Shown here piece by piece: positions 1 through 6,368 of a stretch of DNA of 11,218 bases; the first letter of the stretch is position 1; each line of letters starts with the position of its first letter. The stretch comes from Phycisphaerales bacterium. GTDB taxonomy: Bacteria > Planctomycetota > Phycisphaerae > Tepidisphaerales > Tepidisphaeraceae. The notes beneath the pieces are model-generated. The model saw nothing but the letters and a program-made list of their open reading frames with translations, had not been told where the DNA came from and searched no databases. Position numbers and translations under genes: made by a program. The stretch covers positions 26,314 to 37,531 of the forward strand of contig PMAK01000053.1 of NCBI GenBank assembly GCA_003153655.1. The letters run 5' to 3'.

Positions 1-204
1 GAGCCACTCGCGACGAGTGTGAATTCCACCATTTGCCAACTTACGCGCAGCATGCACCTCCCGTCGCTTCGCTTGGCATGGGCGGCAATAGCGACTGACT
101 TTGGCGGTCGTTGACGACGTATACAACAAGAAGTCGTTCGCCCCGCACTTTTTGCATGGTGAGTCGACTCCCGTCCATCTTGGATCTGTCAGTCGGGTCG
201 CCAT
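1..204 (-). CDS. Probable HNH endonuclease, N-terminal fragment (cut by window edge)
   Basis: An open frame starts at an ATG at 204 and runs off the left edge, giving the first 68 residues. Visible are two Cys pairs, C17-x2-C20 and C40-x2-C43, a zinc-ribbon-like arrangement, then a basic helix (KRREVHAARK) and the segment NGGIHTRREWL at the end. Phage- and genome-borne HNH endonucleases often have this layout: an N-terminal zinc ribbon, then an 'NGG-HT-xEW' segment just before the Cys/His residues of the HNH fold. The HNH catalytic core would lie beyond the edge and cannot be checked. There is no strong ribosome-binding site, only a weak AGAG about 13 nt upstream. Such genes are often stand-alone or mobile, but nothing here shows mobility. 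It could also be another zinc-ribbon DNA-binding protein. Confidence 0.5.
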   Translation of the reverse strand, partial: MATRLTDPRWTGVDSPCKKCGANDFLLYTSSTTAKVSRYCRPCQAKRREVHAARKLANGGIHTRREWL

Positions 205-310
205 AGAACAATTATTCTCTTCAAGTCGTCATGCTTCAACTCTGGGCAACTGACTACCGCCTCGAATCAATAGGGTCGCCAACGTAGCGTCTGCCCGCCG
301 AATTTCGCTT

Positions 311-350
311 AAAAACGTGATTGCGAGTTCTATTCGCATCCCGCTGGCGA
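311..350 (+). repeat. Imperfect dispersed repeat, copy A
   Basis: By hand alignment without gaps, this 40-bp stretch matches 1378-1417 in the same orientation at 33 of 40 positions. The longest identical block is GAGTTCTATT, followed by a shared TCCCGCTGGC. It lies in the 181-bp gap between the hydrolase stop and the HNH start. Similarity fades to chance level on both sides. Function unknown. Confidence 0.6.
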
Positions 351-385
351 AGACGTCATATTTTGGGGACAGCGAGCAGCGCCGT

Positions 386-1234
386 TCACTGATGATCGAC
401 AAAGGCAGATGAAAACAATTCCTCGCACTTGCGGTTGAATTCGCCCGGGTGTTCGATCAGCGTGGCGTGGCCGGAGTTGGGGACGACCCAGAGATTGGCG
501 TGAGGGATGTTTTGGTAAATCAGCACTGTGTGGGAAATGGAAATCAGGTCGTGATCGCCGCAGACAATCAGGCAGGGACATTGAATTTTGTGCAATGCGG
601 CCAATGAGATATGGGGATGCTGCCAATCGAGGAGGAAAAGTTTTCGGTCGTTCTTTTCTTTATCGCTGGACGGTTTTTTGTTGAGGTTCGCCTTGAATTC
701 AGCATAGTCCTCGTCCCAAACGCCGGGCCGGAATGCGTCGGCATCGGGCCAGAGGTTTGCGCCGGTGGAGACGAGTTTCTTTACCTTTTCCGGATGGCGG
801 ATCGCCAGGAGCAATGCGTTGATTCCGCCGTCGCTCCATCCGATGACGTTGGCCGAATCGACGTGCATGGCATCGAGCAAATCGGAGAAATCGTCGGCCA
901 TCATCTCGAAGGTCAGGGGATGATCCGGGTCCAGCGATTTTCCCTGCGATCGGCTGTCAGCCAGGATCAGGCGGAAATGTTTAGACAGTTCGGGAATGTT
1001 GTGCGAGAAGGCTGAGATGCTGCCGTTGTTGCCGTGAATCATGAGCACGGGCGCACCGCTGCCGTAAACCTCTGTATACATGCGAAAACCGTGGAGATCG
1101 TAGAAATGGCCCGCGGCGGGATTATTGCCATACTCAATCGGTTGCGTCGTCTGAGCCATCGCGACTCGACCGAACGAGCAGAAGGCGACGCTTGCGAACA
1201 CAAGCGTTTTTATCGTGAAGTAGTTCGTTCGCAT
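386..1234 (-). CDS. Secreted alpha/beta-fold hydrolase
   Basis: A 282-residue protein from the ATG at 1234. That start gives a good Sec signal peptide: MRTNYFTIK, a hydrophobic core at about 10-22, and cleavage expected after AMA near residue 27. The frame stays open upstream to a TTG at 1375, but that extension is basic, lacks family similarity and would bury the signal. Alpha/beta hydrolase landmarks are in order: oxyanion-hole strand VLMIHGNNG (64-71), nucleophile elbow IGWSDG with Ser134, acid in GDHD (Asp229) and histidine in NSGH (His256). All three triad residues are present, so the enzyme should be active, probably in the periplasm. The sequence resembles the 'alpha/beta fold hydrolase' group with prolyl-iminopeptidase- or esterase-like members; substrate cannot be read from sequence. 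No clear Shine-Dalgarno is seen. It lies 278 bp downstream of the next minus-strand gene, so co-transcription is uncertain. Confidence 0.9.
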   Translation of the reverse strand: MRTNYFTIKTLVFASVAFCSFGRVAMAQTTQPIEYGNNPAAGHFYDLHGFRMYTEVYGSGAPVLMIHGNNGSISAFSHNIPELSKHFRLILADSRSQGKSLDPDHPLTFEMMADDFSDLLDAMHVDSANVIGWSDGGINALLLAIRHPEKVKKLVSTGANLWPDADAFRPGVWDEDYAEFKANLNKKPSSDKEKNDRKLFLLDWQHPHISLAALHKIQCPCLIVCGDHDLISISHTVLIYQNIPHANLWVVPNSGHATLIEHPGEFNRKCEELFSSAFVDHQ

Positions 1235-1377
1235 TCGAGTTAGAGTACCAAATCGACAGGGCAGCTTCGCCGCGCGGCGTTGCGATTGGTAATCATTTCG
1301 CCCGGAAAACTCAGCTCGACGCAAAGAGCGCGTTGAGATGGTCGGCCAATTGGGCCGAGAGTCGTCCAAATTCAACC

Positions 1378-1417
1378 AAAAACGCGGTTGGGAGTTCTAT
1401 TAGCGTCCCGCTGGCTC
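1378..1417 (+). repeat. Imperfect dispersed repeat, copy B
   Basis: Second copy of the 40-bp element at 311-350, same orientation, 33/40 identical. It lies in the 278-bp non-coding stretch (1235-1512) between the hydrolase start and the stop of the two-TM protein gene. The rest of that stretch holds two TTCGAC words spaced 15 bp apart (near 1420 and 1435) and no convincing gene. Confidence 0.6.
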
Positions 1418-1512
1418 CATTCGACTCGCTGCCTTCGACGAGCTCAGGCCAGGACGCTCGCTCATGGCAGCCCAGTGTTCAATCGGAAAATAAAGACCAG
1501 GGGCTGAAGTCT

Positions 1513-2088
1513 CTACAGAAGAATGTCAATTCCGATATTCGCCGGATCGGCAGCTTTATCCGCGGGAAAGAACTTTCGCCACGACCGTCGAAGGCGATAG
1601 GCGGCACCGCCGACGAACAGCAAACCAAGCAAGAAAAAAGCGATTGCAAACCGAATATCTTCGGGGCGTTCGCCGATTAGCAGGCAGACGGGGTTGCGAT
1701 CAAACTTGAGTTGCGGGAGCCACACGCTCAAATTACGGTCCACATCGTATCCATCAACAGTGATCGGCCCAGATCGGGGAACCAGACCTGGCTTGGCGAT
1801 GATTACCGCGTGAATTATGTCTCCGCGACGATAATTGGAGGGAACCATGGGAATGAAAACGCCTTCGTCCGACTCGCCACTCGATTCCAGTTTGGCAATT
1901 CCTGTCAACCTAATCCAGCGTTGGCCATGGTACTCGGCAGCCCAGTTATCAAGGTGAACCGGCGCGGGCGTGTGCTCAGTCAGCGACACAAACAACCTGC
2001 TGCACATCATCCCCGTTAACATGATCCCAGCGATCAACAAGAATATCATTTTAAAATTGTAGAAAACGAAAAGCAGGAACCGCCGCAT
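1513..2088 (-). CDS. Two-TM membrane protein of unknown function
   Basis: A 191-residue protein; the ATG at 2088 is preferred over the TTG codon directly before it. The N-terminus is basic (MRRF) followed by a long hydrophobic stretch at about 4-34. A soluble domain of about 110 residues follows (roughly 35-144), then a second hydrophobic helix at about 146-164 and a basic tail (RLRRSWRKFF). By the positive-inside rule, both ends should be cytoplasmic and the middle domain periplasmic. The middle domain has beta-type segments (WIRLTGIAKLESS, IIHAVIIAKPGLVPRSG) but no motif I can assign. The stop of the spermidine-synthase-like gene is 73 bp upstream on the same strand, so the two may be co-transcribed. 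I do not recognise a named family. Confidence 0.72.
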   Translation of the reverse strand: MRRFLLFVFYNFKMIFLLIAGIMLTGMMCSRLFVSLTEHTPAPVHLDNWAAEYHGQRWIRLTGIAKLESSGESDEGVFIPMVPSNYRRGDIIHAVIIAKPGLVPRSGPITVDGYDVDRNLSVWLPQLKFDRNPVCLLIGERPEDIRFAIAFFLLGLLFVGGAAYRLRRSWRKFFPADKAADPANIGIDILL

Positions 2089-2161
2089 CAAGCGGAAGTC
2101 CGCGCGATCAAGACGGGTTCATAGAGCGAGACGTTTCCAAATCGCCGTCCTGACGGTTCTC

Positions 2162-4333
2162 TTAATCCACCAACCTCATTGATGGAATATTTGAACAACG
2201 GGAAACCCACGAGCAGACTAAGCTAACGACATATGCAGCCGCGATGATCAGCAGGAGATCGCGGGTTCCGATCGCCATTGCGAGGTATTCGAGAAATCCG
2301 CCGATGGTTGCTCCGATCAGGTTGGCGGCGAGTAATGTGGCGGGATCGCCGCCGTCGCGGAAGGTGGTGGAGAAGATCAGGCCGGCGAAGAAAATGGGGA
2401 GGGGCACGATGAGAAGCGTCCAGAGCAATCTGATCGCCAGCGGCCGGCCGAGGATCAGTTCGCGGGGAGTGAAATATAACAGGGCGAGCGAAATGAGCAG
2501 AGGAAGATAGAGCCAGTGGGAGGTTTGTCGCAGACGCATGGCGATGGTGTTGGCCAGAAGGACCATCAGCAGAACGCCGGAGACGACGATCATGGTGACA
2601 AACCATGTTGTGCCGAAATAGAGCGAACAATCGCCGATGCTTTTGGTTTCGAGGAGGAGAAATCCGAGGCCGAGGAAAAGAAAATGTGCGCCCGCGAAAC
2701 CGAGGTTTGCGCCGTTTTGAATATCGCGATCGGTGAGCCATAGGGCGATGACTACGCCGGCTGAAATCGCCAGCAGCGAACCACAGACGATGAGATAGTC
2801 GTTGGGGATTGTGTGCCGCGAAAGATAGAGATAGGGCCAATCGTCGGTTGGCAAATCCATCGTCGGCATTTGACCAACGGCGCGGTGATAATCAGCTATT
2901 TCCTTAGGTAGGATCGCAGATTTCAGGTTTTGCGCGACGCCGAGGATGCACCGGCCGTTTCCGATATAGACAACCGGGTTTCCTCCGGTTGCCTCTTTGA
3001 TCATTTCGACCAGTTTAAACACGAGCCATTCGCGCGGGATGACGAATGAAATGCAGAGCATTCCATTTGGTTTCAGGAGGCTGTATGCCTTTTTTATACT
3101 TTGAACGGTGTAGATATAACCGTCGAGGCGGATGTTGTTGGAATAGCTGAAAAGGGCCTGGGAATCGAGCAGGCCAAAGATGACCATGTCATAGCCGCCG
3201 CGCGCGGATTGAAAGAAAGCGCGGGCGTCATTGATGTGGATGTGGACGCGGGGATCGTCGTAGACGCCCGAGGCGTTGAAGCGGCGGGATATGCCGATCA
3301 GAGAAGGATCGATCTCGACGGCGTCAACATGATCCGCGCCGGACATCAGGGCGGCCTGAACGTCCAGACCACCGCCGGCGCCGACGACGCAGACATTTTT
3401 TGCCACCGTGTGAAGCTGATAGGGAAGCAGGTATTCCGGGTCGAGGAAATCTCGCACGTAATTGGAATAGGGCAGGCCGGGCGTATAGCGGCGCACGTCG
3501 AGCGTGCCGTCCCATTGGTAAAAATCCGTGTTCACGCTCACGACGTAGAGCGGGGGATCCTGCATCGTTCGCAGATTGGGCGGCGGCTCGGAGACCGCTT
3601 GCGTGGCTGTCTCAAACGGATGTATGGCGATGTAATAATACGGAGACCAGATCGAACCCTGCTCAACCGAAAGCGGGATGATGATCACCGCAATGATGAG
3701 CAAGGTCGCATTCACCAGGAAATGGCGTCGGTTGATTGCGAGGTAAATCACGGCGACGGTGGCGACGCCGATCGAGGGGGAGAAATGGTAAAGGGAAAAG
3801 AGTCCGAAGACGATCGTGCCGCAAAGGCTTCCACCGAGATCGAATGCATAGGCGCGCAGGGGCGGCAATTGGCGAAAGAGGCGTCCGATCTGCTGGCCGA
3901 GGGGAACGAATACCGCGGTGTTCAGGACAAAAATCCCTATCAGGACAAGGTAGTTGAAGAAGAACGTGCCCTGCTGGCCGAACCGGGCTTCGGCGTCCGG
4001 CGAGGGCATGTGAACAATCTGGTGGCAGAGCTCGAGCGTTCCGATGTTCGCCAGCAGAAATGCCGGAAACCAGCGAAATAAATTCCATCGCCTGCGCGCC
4101 ATCATCGCGCCCAGTCCGAGACCGAGGAACGAACTGATGAGCATCAGATTGCTGTAGTAGGCGACGAATCGCACGACGGCGGGAACCCAACGAATCACCA
4201 TCAATTCGAGAAACAAGGCGGCGAAGGAGAGTGCAAAGAGTTGCAGGCCGTCGTGGCGAGCAGATCGCGTTCCTGATTTCGGGTTGAAATTGGAATCCAC
4301 TTGACCGGTGTGTCCGATGGTATCACTTGGCAT
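2162..4333 (-). CDS. Polytopic membrane protein with spermidine-synthase-like (SAM-fold) domain
   Basis: A 723-residue protein. An in-frame TGA sits directly before the ATG at 4333, so this is the most upstream start possible; no Shine-Dalgarno is evident. The N-terminal third has several hydrophobic helices (about 31-75, 88-104, 124-148, 162-200, 206-222). Residues about 225-505 form a soluble domain with a Rossmann-type nucleotide site: VCVVGAGGGLD (314-324), acidic VEID (339-342), INDAR (367-371), and YDMVIFGLLD (381-390) at the place where aminopropyltransferases carry their catalytic Asp loop. The C-terminus has more helices (about 512-532, 545-562, 577-597, 606-622, 635-655, 665-705), including the segment LGFLLLETKSIGD (556-568) seen in membrane-fused spermidine-synthase relatives. 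Such proteins are annotated 'spermidine synthase' or 'SAM-dependent methyltransferase', but their substrate is generally unproven; polyamine synthesis should not be assumed. Confidence 0.82.
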   Translation of the reverse strand: MPSDTIGHTGQVDSNFNPKSGTRSARHDGLQLFALSFAALFLELMVIRWVPAVVRFVAYYSNLMLISSFLGLGLGAMMARRRWNLFRWFPAFLLANIGTLELCHQIVHMPSPDAEARFGQQGTFFFNYLVLIGIFVLNTAVFVPLGQQIGRLFRQLPPLRAYAFDLGGSLCGTIVFGLFSLYHFSPSIGVATVAVIYLAINRRHFLVNATLLIIAVIIIPLSVEQGSIWSPYYYIAIHPFETATQAVSEPPPNLRTMQDPPLYVVSVNTDFYQWDGTLDVRRYTPGLPYSNYVRDFLDPEYLLPYQLHTVAKNVCVVGAGGGLDVQAALMSGADHVDAVEIDPSLIGISRRFNASGVYDDPRVHIHINDARAFFQSARGGYDMVIFGLLDSQALFSYSNNIRLDGYIYTVQSIKKAYSLLKPNGMLCISFVIPREWLVFKLVEMIKEATGGNPVVYIGNGRCILGVAQNLKSAILPKEIADYHRAVGQMPTMDLPTDDWPYLYLSRHTIPNDYLIVCGSLLAISAGVVIALWLTDRDIQNGANLGFAGAHFLFLGLGFLLLETKSIGDCSLYFGTTWFVTMIVVSGVLLMVLLANTIAMRLRQTSHWLYLPLLISLALLYFTPRELILGRPLAIRLLWTLLIVPLPIFFAGLIFSTTFRDGGDPATLLAANLIGATIGGFLEYLAMAIGTRDLLLIIAAAYVVSLVCSWVSRCSNIPSMRLVD

Positions 4334-4500
4334 TCAGGCGCAACGCTAACATTCCAGCCACTCCGAGGCAAAGGGCTTTCCGAAATATCGAACACGTGGC
4401 CATGCCAGTACGCGCAAGCGAGTTTAAGGATATGGGGCTCGACCCGCGTGGCAATTTTTTACATCTATTAAGTTGTTATAAACTACAGCTGATGTTCTAG

Positions 4501-4527
4501 ATGGCCGTTAGCGCAATAACCGGCCAT
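4501..4527. repeat. Bulged inverted repeat (hairpin or operator)
   Basis: Left arm ATGGCCGTTA (4501-4510) pairs with right arm TAACCGGCCAT (4517-4527). This gives ten pairs with one unpaired C and a 6-nt loop GCGCAA. Neither side is followed by a T-run, so it does not look like an intrinsic terminator. It shares the TGGCC/GGCCA half-sites of the palindromes at 5939-5971, but with wider spacing. An operator or a structured RNA leader of the minus-strand membrane gene are both possible. Confidence 0.5.
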
Positions 4528-4617
4528 TCTACTCCATGCAGTATCCGACTGATTTATAGATACGCTGGCCATTCCACTTCGTAGTTTAATAAAATAAATC
4601 GATCCCATTAAGGACTA

Positions 4618-4638
4618 TCGGGCCGCAGTTGTGCCCAA
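4618..4638 (-). terminator. Weak terminator-like hairpin after the response regulator
   Basis: Read on the minus strand just after the response-regulator stop, TTGGGC (4638-4633) can pair with GCCCGA (4623-4618), with one G-U pair and a 9-nt loop. AT-rich sequence follows, but without a tight T-run. This is a weak candidate. Confidence 0.2.
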
Positions 4639-4643
4639 TTCCT

Positions 4644-5024
4644 TCACGCCAGCACTTTGGGCAGATGTTGTTTCACGCGACTTAGCAGATCGTCGAAATC
4701 GAAATTGCCCTTAAGCACGAGGTCTTGAATATTGAGCCCTCGCACGCTTTCAATCAGAGCGTGATCGTCGTCAAATCCTGTTAGCACGATCACCGGCAAT
4801 TCATGCCACCGATGGCTTCCGCGGATCATCCGCAGAAAAGTGACCCCATCCATCTCCGGCATCTTCAAATCCAGCAACACCAGATCCGGCGCATGATGGT
4901 ACATCATCGCCCATGCGTCGTGCCCGTGGTTGGCACGCAGCACCGTGAACCCTTCGTACTCCAGCAGTCTTGAAACCGCTTCGCGACATAGAACAGCATC
5001 GTCAACGACGAGAATAATCGACAT
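4644..5024 (-). CDS. Stand-alone response-regulator receiver domain protein
   Basis: 126 residues, the length of a bare CheY-like receiver with no output domain. Key residues are visible: the acidic pair D8-D9 in LVVDD, phospho-acceptor Asp52 in LLDLKMPEMDG, switch Thr82 in VLTG, and the conserved Lys105 in LVLKG. The protein should therefore be phosphorylated by a histidine kinase and act in the cytoplasm by protein contact. No kinase gene is in the window. The start at 5024 is supported by AAGGGAG (5033-5039) 8 nt upstream. It lies 179 bp downstream of the Crp/Fnr-type gene on the same strand; a shared transcript is possible but the gap is wide enough for a separate promoter. The partner could be a kinase, the neighbouring regulator or an unlinked target. 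Confidence 0.93.
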   Translation of the reverse strand: MSIILVVDDAVLCREAVSRLLEYEGFTVLRANHGHDAWAMMYHHAPDLVLLDLKMPEMDGVTFLRMIRGSHRWHELPVIVLTGFDDDHALIESVRGLNIQDLVLKGNFDFDDLLSRVKQHLPKVLA

Positions 5025-5203
5025 TGAAGTAACTCCCTTAGATGCATCCTCTGCCTAATCGTCCCTGATTGGTCAAGGCTTTTTTGCCGCTTCGCATTCT
5101 CACCCCTAGCACACGGATCTCTGACGAGTTGGTACAGAAAATGTTGATATGAAGCTGGTCAGACCCTTGGGCCAGGAGACACTGCGGTTGCATGGAGGTG
5201 TGG

Positions 5204-5911
5204 TCAGGTCAGCCTCATCATGCGTTCGTACATCTGGCTGGTCACGCGGAAGCACTCGCAGGACGCTTCTTCAAGTGCGGCCCGGTCTACGATGGTGAGT
5301 TCGCCCCGGTGATATTTTATAAGGTTGGCATGCTGGAGGATGCGGGCCGTGAGGTTCACGCTCTGGCGGCGGACGCCGAGCATGTCGGCGAGGAACTCCT
5401 GGGTCAGGCCGAAGTGATCCGCTCCCTTTCGATGGGCGGTCTCGAGCAGCCACCGGCACATCCGCTCTTCGATAGTATGATGTTGGATACAGGCCCCATT
5501 TTGCGCTCCGCGCTGGATCAGCACCAACGCGTATCTCAGCAGCAACTGCGACAACGCAAGGCTCTCTGACATCGCCCGCTTGAAAACCGCTGCCGACATG
5601 CGAAGCATGTCCCCCTGGACCTGCACGTTGATGCGGTAAGGGTTGGCCAGTGGATTGGCGAGTAGGTACAGGCCATCCATTCCTTCATTGCCGATGGTGG
5701 AGGCCTCGACGGTCGAACCGTCCTCAAGCACAACCATCGAGGAAAGCACGCCCGAGATGGGGAAGTGAACCCACTGCGGCTCTTTGTCGGGGTACGCCAC
5801 GACCGTCCCGACGTCAGGCGAAACTTTCTCCATCTGCGCGGCGATTCGATGGAAATCGTACTCGGGAAGTTTCTCCAGTATTTTGTTGCCAAGGCGATTC
5901 GGCGTCGTCAT
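5204..5911 (-). CDS. Crp/Fnr-family transcriptional regulator
   Basis: 235 residues, the normal family length. The N-terminal half (about 10-125) is a cyclic-nucleotide-binding-type beta-barrel with FPISGVLSSMVVLEDGSTVEA and IGNEGMDGL. The long dimer helix runs at about 126-158. The C-terminal winged helix-turn-helix has LTQEFLADMLGVRRQSVN at 169-186 as the helix-turn-helix. The classical cAMP cassette (FGE-L-x6-R-T/S) is not present, and there is no Cys cluster of Fnr type, so the signal is probably not cAMP or a 4Fe-4S cluster; it is unknown. The ATG at 5911 has an AGGA about 10 nt upstream. Tandem palindromes (5937-5974) with Crp/Fnr geometry lie 34 and 53 bp upstream of the start, which suggests autoregulation and possibly control of the divergent csrA. 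Similar 'Crp/Fnr' proteins with this N-terminus are common in Planctomycetota and Proteobacteria. Confidence 0.92.
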   Translation of the reverse strand: MTTPNRLGNKILEKLPEYDFHRIAAQMEKVSPDVGTVVAYPDKEPQWVHFPISGVLSSMVVLEDGSTVEASTIGNEGMDGLYLLANPLANPYRINVQVQGDMLRMSAAVFKRAMSESLALSQLLLRYALVLIQRGAQNGACIQHHTIEERMCRWLLETAHRKGADHFGLTQEFLADMLGVRRQSVNLTARILQHANLIKYHRGELTIVDRAALEEASCECFRVTSQMYERMMRLT

Positions 5912-5936
5912 TCTGCACCGATCCTATGCTCGATTA

Positions 5937-5974
5937 CGTGGCCTAGAGGCCATTATGTGGCCTAGAAGCCATTA
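5937..5974 (-). promoter_or_regulatory. Tandem 19-bp palindromic operators, probable Crp/Fnr-type sites
   Basis: Two adjacent 19-bp units (5937-5955 and 5956-5974) agree at 17 of 19 positions. Each holds a 14-bp palindrome: TGGCCTAGAGGCCA (5939-5952, perfect arms) and TGGCCTAGAAGCCA (5958-5971, one mismatch). Spacing is 5-N4-5, as in Fnr-type sites (TTGAT-N4-ATCAA). They lie between the divergent Crp/Fnr and csrA genes. Binding by the neighbouring protein is inference. Confidence 0.6.
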
Positions 5975-6016
5975 AAGCCATATCTATTTAACTACCACAG
6001 TAATTTTCTTGCAACC

Positions 6017-6126
6017 GTCCGCTACCGGACAGACCGCCCATTTTAATGCTTGTACAAGACAGACCGCGTAGCGGCTGCCTGGGTCTATCTTTCGATGGAC
6101 TGAGTAACCGTTAATAGATAAAGGAG
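6017..6126 (+). promoter_or_regulatory. csrA leader with small palindromes, direct repeat and GGA motifs
   Basis: Upstream of csrA lie the hairpin GTCCG-CTAC-CGGAC (6017-6030), a direct repeat GACAGACCGC at 6028-6037 and 6058-6067, the perfect palindrome CTTGTACAAG (6049-6058) and the small hairpin CCGC-GTA-GCGG (6064-6074). Two GGA words, the core of CsrA targets, occur at 6097-6099 (ATGGAC) and 6123-6125, the latter inside the Shine-Dalgarno AAGGAG. This would allow CsrA to repress its own translation, as known in other bacteria. No -35/-10 pair is convincing and the transcript start is unknown. Confidence 0.4.
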
Positions 6127-6134
6127 TATCCGCG

Positions 6135-6368
6135 ATGCTGGTCTTATCGAGAAAGAGCTTTGAATCGGTAGTAGTTGGAGATCAGGACGGCAGTTTTAAC
6201 CAAGTGCTTAAGGTCACTGTGCTTGAGATTCGCGGGGACAAAGTGAAATTGGGCTTCGAGGCCGCCCGCGAAGTTCCTGTTAATCGCCTGGAAGTATGGA
6301 AGGATCTTCACGCGAGTATCCGTCCCGAGCATTGGCGAGCGATCCCTGCGCCATTGGTAGCGCACTAA
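6135..6368 (+). CDS. csrA: Carbon storage regulator CsrA
   Basis: 77 residues. CsrA is a homodimeric RNA-binding protein that grips GGA-containing leaders and usually blocks ribosome entry. The start is secure: AAGGAG (6121-6126) lies 8 nt before the ATG, and the protein opens with the family signature MLVLSRK. The rest follows the family order: VTVLEIRGDKVKLGFEA (27-43) then VPVNRLEV (47-54), keeping the RNA-contacting Arg6 and the Arg (here Arg51) equivalent to R44 of the E. coli protein. Differences from the classical form are Phe9 where RKxGE normally has Gly, an extra stretch of several residues after GD (QDGSFNQVLK, about 17-26), and Asn50 where His is usual before the Arg. A short charged/aromatic tail follows (RPEHWRAI). 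No fliW or flagellar gene is adjacent. It is divergent from the Crp/Fnr gene. Confidence 0.93.
   Translation: MLVLSRKSFESVVVGDQDGSFNQVLKVTVLEIRGDKVKLGFEAAREVPVNRLEVWKDLHASIRPEHWRAIPAPLVAH

Larger units (their letters stand above)
4334..4643. other. 310-bp intergenic region, no gene seen
   Basis: Lies downstream of the response-regulator gene and upstream of the spermidine-synthase-like gene, both on the minus strand, so it should hold that gene's promoter. It is more AT-rich than its surroundings around 4450-4490 and 4580-4600. It contains a strong bulged hairpin (4501-4527), two similar words beginning GGCCATTC (4523 and 4567), and a weak terminator-like hairpin (4618-4638). I found no convincing -35/-10 pair and no open frame with coding character. 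Confidence 0.6.

Noticed and set aside
1235..1375. Upstream extension of the hydrolase to a TTG start
   Set aside because: The extension would place 47 basic residues before a good signal peptide; the ATG at 1234 explains the protein better.
3101..4081. 326-codon open frame on the plus strand opposite the spermidine-synthase-like gene
   Set aside because: Its translation is a low-complexity run of D, G, R and V, typical of antisense reading of a GC-rich gene; the opposite strand encodes a clear membrane enzyme.
5937..6067. CRISPR-like array in the Crp/Fnr-csrA gap
   Set aside because: Only two adjacent units with no spacers between them, and the other direct repeat is different; this fits operators, not an array.
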